Below, one piece after another: positions 1 through 11,002 of a stretch of DNA of 64,000 bases (position 1 is the first letter of the stretch; each line of letters starts with the position of its first letter). The notes under the pieces were generated by a model. That model ran no database searches. It saw nothing but the letters and a program-made list of their open reading frames with translations, and had not been told where the DNA came from. The stretch spans positions 419,488,257 to 419,552,256 of the forward strand of contig NC_081415.1 in assembly GCF_030272615.1 (NCBI RefSeq). The letters run 5' to 3'. The translations under genes and the position numbers were made by a program. The DNA comes from Cryptomeria japonica. Taxonomy: Eukaryota > Streptophyta > Pinopsida > Cupressales > Cupressaceae.

Positions 1-413
1 CCAAGATCGGACAAGAACTTGGTAAGAAAATTTCCAACACAAAGGTTGAAAAAATCATTGGTGCTACATCCGATAACATATCAATGAGGATAAGCACAAT
101 AATCGACACAAACATAAATTTTACAAGCATGATCATAGTATATAAGGTAACTCAATCCGATTGATTGAATTTTGTTGCAAGTTCATGCATTCATGTCACA
201 TATCAGATGTTAAGGAATAATGTGAAGTATGACTTATGTGAATGGATGAGGAGTGAATTGATGCTAAACCTTACTACGATCAAAGGAACCAAGAAAGGCA
301 CCTTCAGATATGGAAACTTAATTGTGTTTTTAATGCTTTAGTTTTTGAATGAGCTACCCGGTTTAGGAAAGAAGCAATGGGCTCATGACATACCAATAGG
401 CATGTAGATCAAG

Positions 414-2717
414 ATGGCTATCACTGGTCTTGGTACTGACAAAGATGAGAAACTTTGGGGGTATTTTAAGACTTTTCAAGAAAACATGAGGAAAAGGGAG
501 ATAATTTCAAAGAATATTGTGGAGAAGTATTCCACTAACATATGTTTCATGGTGAAAACTGATGAAAATCTCATGGAAGTAGTTGAACCCAGGCAAATCT
601 AGATTACTAAGCTTGGATATGAGGTAGATGATAGCATTTTTGAGCTTTATGCAAAGATGTTGTTAGATTCCTCATTAGATGATAAGACATAACACTTTGG
701 TACAACAGGAGAGAAGGCTCTTGAAGTAAAAACAAGTTTCAACATGAAGAGAAGAGAGAAGAAAATAGAGAAAATGTTTGCATATGTACAAGATGCATTG
801 CATAAGATAAACACTCAATTGGACTCTAAATCTAAATAGGCAGTCAAACCGATAGAGGTTGCTACTGAAGAAGTGAAGAAGCCACAAGTTCACATTTCCC
901 CTATCACTTCTGATTTTGATCTTGAGGATAATGAACCTCTGGCTTTTAGAAGGGTGCAAAGGAAGAATGTGGTAAAACCACTAGTAGAACAACATAAGGC
1001 AGAACCTAGGAGGAGACTTGTCAGAAAGGCATCTCATTCTACTGCACCTTTGCCATTGGTAAGGAAGCCTACGTAGAAGAGGAAACCAGTCACACTAGCA
1101 ACCACAAGCAAAAAGCAGAAGGGTGGTGAAACTAAAACTGGTAAGACAATAATGACCTGTGCTGAAATTATTGATGAGGTTACAAAAGATGGAATATTAA
1201 AGAATATATCAAAGTATTATGAAGATTTTGAAGAAAATGAGCAGAATGAGTTAGAAGAGGCTATTTTACTATATATAGACATCTCTAAGAAAGCCTTAGT
1301 TGAAATTTTGAAGGAGATACCTTTATCCCTGTATAATAAACTTGAGGCTAGAAGACTTGATGCTATCAAGAGGGATAGGGAAATCAAGGAAGTTGCAATT
1401 TTGGAACAATGTGGTACTATAAATAATAAAGAGATGAAAAGATGTATAGATACTACTAATACGACAATTTTCAGTAGTAAAAATTGACAGACAAGCCTTA
1501 TGATGGGAAGAGTAAATGAGGTGATAAATGAGACAAGTAAGGGATGGACAAAATTATTTCTGAAAAACCCAGACTTTCTCACATCACAAGAAGAATTTGC
1601 AAAGACAACATCCCCCACCATTCCTGACAAATCAAAAGGAAAGGGTATTTTGGGCATTTCAACTCCAGTTTTGACACTACCACAACCGTCAGTTAAAGTG
1701 AGTGTACAGTCTATACTAGCAAAGATCAATTTTGAGCAAGAGAAAGTACAGGGCATTAGAAACATGGATGATACTCCACCGGCAGTAACCGATACTGCAC
1801 CAAGTGGCAAAGCCATCAGTGCAATAGAGGTTGAGATGGATAAGGTAAATTCAACTGAGTCCATACCGGCAGGTAAAACTGATTCCCGGCAAGAGTTTTG
1901 GCAATTGACACTTCTTAGGTTGAGAAGAAATTAGTCTCTGAATTAAGTCCAACAGAATTAATGATGATGGCCACTCAGAATTGCTAAAGAAAGGAACTAT
2001 AGATAAAGGTTAATTGATCAATCGGTCTCTGTACTACATAGAATAATCCCCGACTGTTAGATTGAGGATGGAGGAATCCCTTCCAGTAAGCTCAAGACTT
2101 TAACAAAGCACATATCAAATAATTATCAATCTTTGAGACAAATTGCAGACCGATAGGCTTTGGATATTTTCTCTGCAACTAAAAGAGTAGCTTTTGATCA
2201 ACTCATAGGAACTGGGAAGAAGAAAATAGAAGACAAGATTATTTCCATTGAAATTTTCCTAAAACAACGTACTAATATTTACAGAGTATGTTGCAATTTA
2301 GGAAATCTTACAGCCAATGTAGATAGAATATTGAAAGAGTTATATGACAAAATGGCTAATATTGCTAACTCTTTTAATGGACTGACTGCACTAGCTACAT
2401 CTATTGATGGACAATTTTTTTCCTTGGAGAACCAAGTTTTTGCTTTTGAGAAGGAGAAAGATAAAATAATAAGGAGAGAAAGATATTTAAGAGGATTGGT
2501 AAGCCCTAGACTTGATTCATTGGGTGTTTACAAGAAAGAATGCATGGATATGCTAGAAAAACCCACACCGATAGATACCCAGGAGAAGGAATCATTTGCC
2601 CACCTACTCAGTGGACTTGCATCAGTATCTGATACTTTCAAATTAGGTTGGGGTGCGTATCTTCAGTTGCTACAAAAGGCATACCCAGAAATCCTAAAGA
2701 TAACTAAGCTCAAGTGA
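414..2717 (+). pseudogene. Degenerate accessory ORF of a Copia-like retroelement
   Basis: One reading frame runs through the region in pieces (414-602, 873-1076, 1152-1487, 1500-1934, 2160-2717). It is broken by in-frame stops at 600 (TAG), 690 (TAA), 837 (TAG), 1074 (TAG), 1485 (TGA) and 1932 (TAG). The predicted product is charged, Lys/Glu-rich and mostly helical. The last piece (185 codons) looks like a coiled-coil or helical-bundle protein. I see no zinc knuckle, protease, RT or integrase motif, so this is neither gag nor pol. It ends about 180 bp before a polypurine tract and LTR start, which places it as a 3' accessory ORF, the position where some Sirevirus-type Copia elements carry an extra or env-like ORF. 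The family is not recognised and its function is unknown. The frame may extend to the left of 414. Confidence 0.5.
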
Positions 2718-2896
2718 CACTAATAGTATTCTTTCATTCTTTTATTCTTTCACCGGTCTTTGGCATTAATTTCAAAGGGGGAGTATGTATATGTGAAAAA
2801 TATCAAAGAAAATATTATCAGATGGAGTATATGGAGTATGTTGCTCAGGGGGAGCACATCAACAGGAAATCCATTTTTCACATGAGTGTTTCCATC

Positions 2897-3176
2897 AATG
2901 CCAAAGGGGGAGATGGTTGGCAATTGACACTCATTGGATTCATTTTGTTGTCATTGATGGCAACAAGATTTGATGGAAGTCACAAACCAATACTAGGAAG
3001 CATATACTGACAGATACTGACATTGGAAGCATTCAAGCCTACACCGACATCCATACTTCAAGGAAGCCAACATCAAGGAAGATTTATTTAGTAAATCATT
3101 TTGCAATTATTTTTGAGGCCAACATTGAATATCTTTTGTAAATGCATTGTAAGCCAACATAAGGCATTCCAACATA
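2897..3176 (+). repeat. Polypurine tract and truncated 3' LTR of the Copia-like element
   Basis: A purine tract with the word CCAAAGGGGGAGAT (2901-2914) is followed by an LTR-like start (GGTTGGCAATTGAC; the usual first base T of TGTTGGC appears changed to G). Similar AATGCCAAAGGGGG tracts precede TGTTGGC at the LTR edge of the Copia element at 26018-35031. The LTR runs for about 250 bp and is then lost; unrelated sequence begins near 3180. No right-hand TSD can be defined. Confidence 0.5.
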
Positions 3177-3195
3177 GATACAGGTGGCTACAACA

Positions 3196-3987
3196 ATGAT
3201 AGGGAAGGTAGTAGGGGAGGGAGAGGGTGGAGGAGATGAGGAAGTGTTGATGGATATTCGTAATGTACAGGCATAGGACACTAGAGTGGAGGGTGGTGGT
3301 AGAGTTTCTCGGGTACATTTTGACAGGATCATGCAGGAGAGGGATGTTTCTAGAGAGAGAGTACACACGCTGGAGGATGAGCTGCAGGTGGAGAGGGTGA
3401 GAGGAAACAAACTACAGGCAGAGGTGGGAAGGTTACAGTGGGAGATTGATGATTTGATAGAGAGCCTGCAGATGGCTAGGACCAAGGTGGATGATTTATA
3501 GAGGGAGGGAGAGGAGGCAAAGAGCATGTTGGATTAGGCGAGGATAGGGACCTCCATCAGGGAGCTATATAGCACATTACAATTGTAGGATGAGGAGATG
3601 GAGAATCTATGGGTGAGGCTGCAGAGAGAAGAGGCAGATGTTACTCGCCTATAGGGGGAGAGGGACTCAACACAACAAATGTTAGTCCCCGCAAGGATAG
3701 GGAATATGTACTCTGATATGATGCAGCAGTGGGAGAGGGCTAAGAGGGTGGGATGGGAGGTTGCGTACTATAGAGGATTTTATCATGGAGTGGTCCCAAC
3801 AGAGAAGAGAGCAGCATCACACACAAAGAGTGTATGTTCTCACATGACCCACAGCCATCATCTGATGCAGAGCCAGCAGACAGGCGGATCGGTGGGTATG
3901 AGACCACCTAGGACAAGGGGAGCAGAGGAATCCAGAGGAGGAGGAGGGGATGAGGAGGGGGCTGGAGAGAAAGGAGGGGAGAGTTAG
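3196..3987 (+). pseudogene. Coiled-coil protein reading frame interrupted by five TAG codons
   Basis: An ATG at 3196 opens a frame of 263 codons ending with TAG at 3985. The frame is kept throughout but is broken at 3274, 3499, 3535, 3586 and 3652, every time by TAG. The product is rich in Glu, Arg, Gln and Leu with heptad-like spacing (residues about 35-155), a strong coiled-coil signature. It ends in a Gly/Glu/Arg-rich low-complexity tail (about residues 230-263). No catalytic domain is visible. Because the frame survives while only TAG stops appear, the simplest reading is CAG (Gln) to TAG transitions in a silenced element. It is probably a gag-like or accessory ORF of an unidentified transposable element. 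The sequence downstream (3988-4383) is T-rich and repetitive. Confidence 0.45.
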
Positions 3988-4206
3988 CTCTATATGACAT
4001 CATGTATTATTTTTTGATCCTTCGAGGCGGCAATTGTACTATGACTGTTATATTCATTTTTTGAGAGACATATATATGCAATATATGATTTTCGGCGGTG
4101 CTTATGCATGCATGTACTTTATTATGGATATTATGATGGACATTATTTATTGTTTTATGATGTGATACATTGATGATGATTATGGATGTTTTGTGTTGAC
4201 CTATTT

Positions 4207-4380
4207 GTGATGCAGGATGGATGTTTACATATGCCTATACTTATGATATTTACTAACACTTTGGTGAGTGTAGGATGGATACTTATGTATGCATGTGTTT
4301 ATGATATATTACTGACACTTTGATGGATGCAGGATGGTTGTCTATGTGGATGCATATGTTTTGGGATTTTATGATGTGTA
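4207..4380 (+). repeat. Tandem repeat, period about 57 bp
   Basis: Three degenerate units start near 4207, 4264 and 4322. Each contains GCAGGATGG or GTAGGATGG and then TTATGATAT plus ACACTTTG in the first two. The array lies in the 3' flank of the coiled-coil pseudogene and is cut by the insertion of the LTR element at 4389. The same T-rich style resumes after 12222. Confidence 0.55.
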
Positions 4381-4560
4381 TATATATTTGTAGCATCCTA
4401 AAATTGTGACACTTGCAATTTCGACTGCATTTCAGTCTTCACGATGGCGACGCAACACGCAACCTGAATGGAGACCCCAAAACTTGCTCACGACACTGAA
4501 AACTGCATTTTTCAAGCACCATTGGCCTGAACCTCCTTGCACCCCGCTGTCCCGGAGGTG

Positions 4561-4622
4561 GGACCAGAGCGCCCAACGCCCTGGTCCTCCAGGACCATGG
4601 CGCCCAGCGCCCTGGTCCCTGG
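4561..4622 (+). repeat. 31-bp hairpin repeat, two units, in the TR-GAG1 5' LTR
   Basis: Units at 4561-4591 and 4592-4622. Each starts GGACCA and contains GCCCTGGTCC near its end, so the first 27 bases of each fold back on themselves (GGACCA with TGGTCC, GGCGC with GCGCC in the second unit). The 3' LTR of the same element has one unit (11175-11205) and the related solo LTR has three (14015-14107). Confidence 0.85.
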
Positions 4623-4741
4623 GTCCTATTTTGGGCCCGGTTTCCTAGGTGATATCGTGTCTTTTTGATTGCAATTTGGAAATATACTTCCCTGGTCGGC
4701 CTAAGGTCGGGAAAATTAGTCTATCAGCCCTAATTGTCAAG

Positions 4742-4749
4742 TATATAAA
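4742..4749 (+). promoter_or_regulatory. TATA box in the TR-GAG1 5' LTR
   Basis: TATATAAA about 350 bp into the LTR. The same box is present in the 3' LTR (11325), on the minus strand of the solo LTR (near 13883-13890) and as TATATAA in the TR-GAG2 3' LTR (23148). Its conserved position suggests it sets the retroelement transcription start. No expression evidence is available. Confidence 0.6.
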
Positions 4750-5625
4750 CTACATTTTTCTCTCTCATTTGGCATATGAAGAGGATATGTGTAAAAAGCG
4801 TGGAAATTATACTCAAGCATTCAAGCATTCAAGCATTCAAGCAATTGATCATTCCAAGTCTCCATTCAAGGCTAAGTGTTGCATTCAAGTCAAGGATTCA
4901 ACCATTGAAGAGGAGATCACTTATTACATGCTACATACTACAACATACAACATCTAAACCTTTGCACATAAGGATACAGACATCCTTAGAACAAGGTATT
5001 AGTACTTGTTTTACATTACAGTCATTTACATTTACAGCACTTGCTCATTTCTTGGTTAATTCCAAAACTGGGGTTTGACCTAAAGGCAAACCCCTAATCC
5101 CTAACCCCCCAATCGTCTTTGCTTTTCTATGTGTAGGTTGCAGGTACGCGACTGAGATTGAAGATCTGGAATCCTTGTGCAGAGACGAACCGATCCCTCT
5201 TCGTTTCGCGGATTTTTCGGAGGACCGTGGCGTCGGGCGCCATCGTCCCGACAACTTTTGCTCAAATTTGCAGGACAGCGCCGTATCGACATTCTACTGC
5301 TAATTCCAGGTCCGCAGCTTCATCCTATAACCTAAACTCAGTTTATAAGCGAATCTTTATGACTTTCTATGCATGCTTAGCTTAATTTCCTTAACAACAT
5401 TCTTTACAAAAGAGGGTAGCTTTGCTTTCCAAACCCTTGAAATTCATTTAGCATCCAATCTTACATTGTGTGGGATTGAATCTTATGAGTTTCAACCCCT
5501 CTTTTGAATGTAAAGTCTTCCCCCTAAGTGAAAACCCATCGAATCCTAGCGAACCTCCCTTCTCTCTCCTCGGAGTTAGAAGAGGGGAGACCAACTAGGG
5601 TTCGACCGTGATTTTTCGCTTTACA

Positions 5626-6805
5626 TTTTGGTGAACCCGACGTGAACATCCTTTCTGATTATTCATGATTAGATCTGAAAATTGATTCCTTGATTACATT
5701 TCCATGTTTGATCTTTTGCAAAATTTTAGAGGTGATTGCATAAAAACCCTAAAATTTCTTTTTAGTAATTAAGCTTGTGAAATGTTTAATTGTTAATGCT
5801 TGTTTCAGATCTGCCCTGCTATTACAAATTATCAATTCATATTTGTGCTTTAATTTTGAAAATTAAGTGGTTAAGTGTCAAAACCCTAATTTTTGAAACC
5901 CTCTTAATTCAACCTTTGTTTGACAATTTGACTGATCAAAACATCTCCAAATCAGCTGTAACTTTGGATTCTGCAATAAAATCACAATATCTTTCATCCC
6001 TGAAAATTTGGAAAAAAGTTGCGAGGACCATGTTGCACTCCGAGCGCCATCGTCCCCGACATTTTTTTCAAAATTTCGGGAGCGAGATCTTGCTGTATTT
6101 TCCTGCTAAAATCCAGAATTTTGGCTGATTTTGTCAATTATAACACTTTCAAAATTACGGTCAAAGTTGGTCTTGTGATTGCTTGGTTTAAGGCTCCTAA
6201 TCATTCAAAAATTGTTGAAATTGAAATTTTGTGTCAAAATTGTGTTCTTACTATCCTAAATCTGAAAATTGTGTTTGCATTCATTCAAAATTTCAGTGCT
6301 TTATTCAAATTCTTGCATTTTGTGACTTTTGAAATTAAGTGCCTAATTACAACAACTTTGATTTCCGCTTTCAAAATTGAATTTAGCGTGAAATTGAGTC
6401 AATTTTTAAATTTCAAAACTTGCACTGCTTTTGACATTCCCTCTAAAATCATAAAATTCAAAATTTCAGTTTCCCTCTCTTTTTCAAAATTCAAATTTTG
6501 CATTTTTTGACAATCTTGATAGGGTTCAATTTTGAGATTGCAACTTTAATTTGGCCTATCTACAGATCGTAAAATCCCTCAATTTTTTCAGATTAGCTCT
6601 AAAATCATCATACCTTTCATCCCTGCAAATTTTGAAAAAAGTTGCAAGGACCGTGTTGCACTCCGAGCGCCACGGTCCCGAACATTTTTTCCAAAATTTC
6701 GGGAGACTGTTGTGATTGCATTTAACAGCTTAAATCTGGAAGATTGGCTGTTTTTACTGAAAATTGCTACCTCTAAAATCAAAATCTTCTCTCTCTCTCT
6801 AGTGC
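5626..6805 (+). other. Leader of TR-GAG1 with two copies of a hairpin module
   Basis: A non-coding, AT-rich 1.2-kb leader. Two copies of a conserved module of about 130 bp lie at roughly 5948-6093 and 6583-6707. Each has TCATCCCTG, a run of A with GTTGC, a 31-nt GGACC hairpin (6025-6055; 6648-6678, where GGACCGTG pairs with CACGGTCC) and then AAAATTTCGGGAG. Short AAACCCTAA words also occur. The position between PBS and gag is where LTR retroelements keep packaging and dimerisation signals, but that role is only inferred here. Confidence 0.6.
5629..5646 (+). other. Primer-binding site of TR-GAG1
   Basis: TGGTGAACCCGACGTGAA lies three bases after the LTR end and starts with TGG, complementary to a tRNA 3' CCA. 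I could not assign the tRNA with confidence. TR-GAG2 (17441) and G2 (46560) have PBSs starting with the same TGGTGAAC. Confidence 0.7.
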
Positions 6806-9800
6806 ATGAGTTTTACAACAGTAAGCCCTACTTACACTATTCCCGTTAGACGAAGCCGTAGAATTAAGTCCTTTCGAGGTTTAACTACCGAGGAGATGGA
6901 ACCTAATTTGAGTAGCCTTTTTAACAAGGACATGGGTAATTCCTCTAATCCTCCTAATGATGAAGAAGCTCCCCATGAAGTTTCTGTTTAACAACTTTCC
7001 AAATTGGATAACCAATTTGATGATTTTCACCAATGGATGTCTCATGAGTATCCCGATAGTCAAGCTCTTCCTTTAATTGAGGGTCTAAAACGTATGCTTC
7101 AAAGTGATAAGAATGGAATTGATGTTTTACGTGGTATCACACACATTGTGGATTCGAATGTGATGCCTATGAAGAGTTGTGCTGAATCTTTAGGTTATAC
7201 ACAACCTCCTACACAAGTCAATCATTCTATTCCTTTGACCACTTCTATTGCTAGTTTACCTACCTTTACATCAAACATAATGGTTACCTCTATACAAGAC
7301 ATTCCTCCTGTGATTACCAGTCATGGGGGCAATCCTCCTTCTTCAATTAATCCCCTTCCTTCATTCAATCCAACTTCTTCGTACATTCCTTCAATGAGTG
7401 TTCCTATTACATCTTCACAAATGAACATGACGCAAGGGGGCAATTCATTTAACCATTCCATTCCTCCTTGTAGTGTTCCTCCTATTCAATCATCCCCTAT
7501 GGTTGACTATCGTAGGGTCCCACCACCTTACTCTTTACCTTCTTTCAATAACATAACACCTCCATCTCAATCTAACACACCTAATATGAACTCTTCGACT
7601 GAAGCTACCATTAATAATCTTGCACAAACTGTCTCTTCTTTACAGCAACAAATTGCCTCTATGAATCAATCTAAGTTTAGTGTGCCCACATTTGATGTTG
7701 CGAGCCCACTTTCTCTTGACATTGTTCGAGCTATCCCTCCTAAACATGTTGAAATCCCGCATTTGGAGCTTTATAATGGTAAAGGAGATCCTCTAACACA
7801 TGTTAAGACTTTTCAAACAATATGTACTGATTTTGCTTATGACCAAAGGTTGCTTGCAAAACTATTCACCAGAACATTAAGAGACAAAGCCCTACAATGG
7901 TATTGCTCGTTGCCTTCTTATTCTATTACTTCTTTCGAACAACTTGCAAATGCTTTCATTCAACAATTTCAAAACAATATAAGTCCTAAAGTTACTTTGA
8001 TTGATTTAATGCATTGTAAACAATGTGTTAAAGAAAAAGTGACTGATTTCATTGGTAGATATAAGCATTTGTATGCTCAAATTTCTTTTCCAGTGCCTGA
8101 TAATGATATTCAAAGAATCTTTATTTCTAATTTGCAAAAAGATATTCGAGACAAACTTCTATTTTCTGAGTTTACTTCTTTCCAACAGTTGTGTGCCACT
8201 CTTCACAATTATCAACTGACTGTGAGTCAAATGGAACAATCACATCCTATGGCTCCGAGTGATAAGGGTGATAGCAGTCAACAACCATTTGGGAAGTTTA
8301 AACCGAATAGAGATTCCATCAAATTCAATGAAAACATCATCAACAACAATGTGAATGCAGCATCAGGTGTGCCTCCTATTTCTAAATTTTTCAGGAAAGA
8401 AAGAAAGTATACTCCTTTGAATGAATCATTGCATGATATTATGAATAAGTTATTGGGACAAAATGTGCTTACTCTTCCTCCTATACGACAAATTGATCCT
8501 GCAAAGATTACTTCACCTTATTTTGATCACAAATCTTTTTGTCACTTTCATCGTCAGCCTGGGCATGATACTGAAAAATGTTTTTCTTTAAAGGGTAAAA
8601 TTCAAGATTTGATTGATAATAATACTATTTCTGTTTCTGGAGTGAATGATAAAGGCAACACATTTGTAGCTCCTCCTAACCAAAATCTTCAGATTTTTAC
8701 TGATCCATTACCTTCTCATACCTCTCATACCTCTAATGCGATTGAGGCTAATGATTCCTCTTTCTCATCTGATGGTCTTGTGTCTATGACTCCGAATGCG
8801 ATTAACTTTGTAGAGCAGCAAGAAAACCCTAAAGAACCTTACATCACATTTGATTCTAGTGAAACCATTAGAGCACCTGATGGTCCTTTATACGTAGTTG
8901 CAAAAGTCAAAAATACACCTTGTCGTGGAGTGCTTATTGATCCTTCGTGCATGGTTAATGTTATTACTGAAGAATTTCTTTTTACTTTGCAATTGAATCA
9001 AGTGATCTATGACAAAACAGATGTGATTGTGAAACTATTTGATGCATTTTCTTCTCCTACAATTGGTTCTATTACATTGCCTATTGAGGTCCATAATAAA
9101 TCTCTTGATGTGAACTTTGCTATTATTCCTTCTTCCGAACAATTTCGTGTGAAGCTTGGCTATCCTTGGCTATCTTCCATGAAAGCAATTGCTTCTCCTA
9201 TTCATAAGTGTTTAAAATTTCCCCATAATGGTGAAGTTGTTACTGTCAATCATAGTCTCTTTAAACCAGCCGAAAGAACCTCTAGTGTTCCTATTGATTA
9301 CTTTTGGCCCAAACAATTCCAATCTCTTCCTCCGCGAAGTGATCATCTTTTTAAATCTTATCAAAAGTGGAAAACTGATATGATCCTATCTCTAAGTCAA
9401 CCTAGAACACCTAAACTTGACATTCCTATCATTCTTGAGAAGGAAATTCTTCCTTTGAAAGACAAAACTAATGTCTTTCCCCAAGAAGATTCCCAACCCG
9501 TCCCCATGGATGTGACTATGTCTATGCCTAATAAATCTTCTAAAAATAGACCTATACCTCCTCGTCATGATGGACTTGGTCTTCTTCCTAAACCAAAAAT
9601 TCCTCCTTTATATGGAGCAGTTCCTCCTCCTGCCTTCTATAGAGAGAAGAGACCTTCTTCTTCTCCTATTATCCAGCCTAAGAGACCACAACCTAAACAT
9701 CCAAGTGCTAAGGATGAGAACATTCCTCCTCCTCTATCTTCTACACTTCCTACTAAGACTAGACGTAATCATTCTGCACGGGAACGCCGACGAAAGCGTC

Positions 9801-10258
9801 GTCTTAGGGCTCAAGCAGCTGCTTCTCAAACTTTACAATCTCCAAAAACACCTTCAACAAGCATTATTCCATTTTCTCCTCAGCCGGATATTGAGCCTAA
9901 ATCTCCTAAACATAAGATGCATGATGGTCTTGATCTTGTGCGAGTTAAAGATCCTATTTTTATAAATCTTGATGATGATATAGATGAAAATGTTATGCAT
10001 GATGAAAATGTTACTCCTCTTGCTTCTGATAGCGAATATGAACTTGTTGATGTTGATAACCATTTATGTAATGAATTTTCTAAAGCACTTATCCTAGCTC
10101 CTAGACAAGAACAATGTGGCTTGGAACATGAACATAGCCCTTGTTTGGATCTTGTGATAGCTCCATCTGCTGTGTTGGATGTTCCTCCTCTAGCTTGTTC
10201 CCTGCCTTCCCGAAATGTTGATCAGCAAGATCGGGGGGTAGATGACGTGCTAGACTAG
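6806..10258 (+). CDS. Gag with C-terminal retropepsin-like domain (one internal stop)
   Basis: The frame opens at ATG 6806. A TAA at 6989 interrupts it and it then runs open for 1084 codons (7004-10258). After Pro/Ser/Thr-rich low complexity comes a retrotransposon Gag core (about residues 245-400 counted from 7004; LELYNGKGDPLTHVKTFQ, then a W-Y-C-S-L-P segment). A zinc knuckle of C-X2-H-X4-H-X4-C form follows near residue 510, as in plant Gypsy Gag. Residues 626-752 resemble a retropepsin and include a G-Y-P-W-L motif, but the catalytic triplet reads D-P-S instead of D-S/T-G, so proteolysis is doubtful. The C-terminal third is Pro-rich, with a basic nuclear-localisation-like stretch near residue 925 and an acidic tail. 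There is no RT or integrase. TR-GAG2 codes for the same protein. The TAA may be a disabling mutation, since TR-GAG2 has a sense codon there. Confidence 0.88.
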
Positions 10259-11002
10259 TTACATTAGCATAGCAGATTCTCTCCCCTCCCTTTTGTTACT
10301 TCTTCTATATGTTATTCTCATTCTTCTATTTGTCGTCCGTAGTGTTGTCTACTTGAGGACGATGCAAAGCATTGAGATCTCTTTGGTCTCTCTCATGTTG
10401 ACTCAAAAGACACATGTGTTCCCTTCTTCTAGGTGACCTTCCTTGATTGGGGAATGAAGAACAATTATGCATACATACATATGATATATATACATGACTT
10501 ATCATACAGCATACTGACCCCGAGGAAAGCGAAGTCACCTCGTGCTTTGTGTTTTGTGTCTATTATCCTTGGGTTTATCTCACACTTGGGGGCTAAATCT
10601 TTGCGATAACGTGCTCCTTTTCCTTTCTCATTTCTTATGTGTATCACTACGTTAAAACAATCACCCCCGTTGAGGCGTGTGCGATCACTTTAACGTAGGG
10701 GGGCATACACCCTGTCTATCCTTTCAAAGATACTTGAAAATTTCTTGGCAAACTTAGCTTTGTCTTGAAGATTTTTGGTATTTCTTTTGCATGACTCATA
10801 GTGAGGGAACCTTACTACTGACAGTCATGGTTCTTCCTCGTGATCTTCCCTTTTACTTTGTCAATCGAAGTCGTAAGATCCTTAGTCCACTGGGGGCTTG
10901 GTGTATCTTGCCTCCTTGACGTGGTGAAAGTCTTTCAATGTTGTTTCCTTGTACTTTACCGGAAGTATGAGCATACATACTCCTGCTAAAGTGGGGGCTA
11001 AA
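10259..11002 (+). other. Conserved 3' untranslated region and polypurine tract of TR-GAG1
   Basis: 744 bp between the stop codon and the 3' LTR without a convincing ORF. It aligns over its length with 22044-22799 of TR-GAG2, for example GATGCAAAGCATTGAGATCT and GACTCAAAAGACACATGTG. It ends in the polypurine tract TAAAGTGGGGGCTAAA (10987-11002) directly before the LTR. A second GGGGGCTAAAT word occurs near 10587. Short ORFs here are not conserved. Confidence 0.7.

Larger units (their letters stand above)
4389..5625 (+). repeat. 5' LTR of TR-GAG1
   Basis: A 1237-bp direct repeat of 11003-12216. It has a TATA box at 4742, two units of a 31-bp GC-rich hairpin repeat (4561-4622), three ATTCAAGC 8-mers after 4818, and a further GGACC...GTCC hairpin at 5222-5248. 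It is longer than the 3' LTR because it has one extra 31-bp hairpin unit and one fewer 8-bp unit. The end (TTTACA) is followed by three T and the PBS. Confidence 0.95.

Noticed and set aside
1217-1864. Minus-strand ORF of 215 codons
   Set aside because: It is the reverse shadow of the plus-strand pseudogene pieces at 1152-1934. It has low-complexity hydrophobic composition and no motif.
1900-1916. LTR start at TTTTGGCAATTGACACT
   Set aside because: It resembles the LTR start near 2915 but has no polypurine tract upstream and no repeat of the following bases. I treat it as coincidence or an old rearrangement.
4561-4622. Rho-independent terminator or bacterial hairpin
   Set aside because: GC-rich hairpins without a T-run, in a plant LTR; not a bacterial context.
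9567-9965. Second ORF of 132 codons inside the TR-GAG1 gag frame
   Set aside because: An overlapping frame with leucine-rich composition caused by the Pro/Ser codons of the real frame; not conserved in TR-GAG2.
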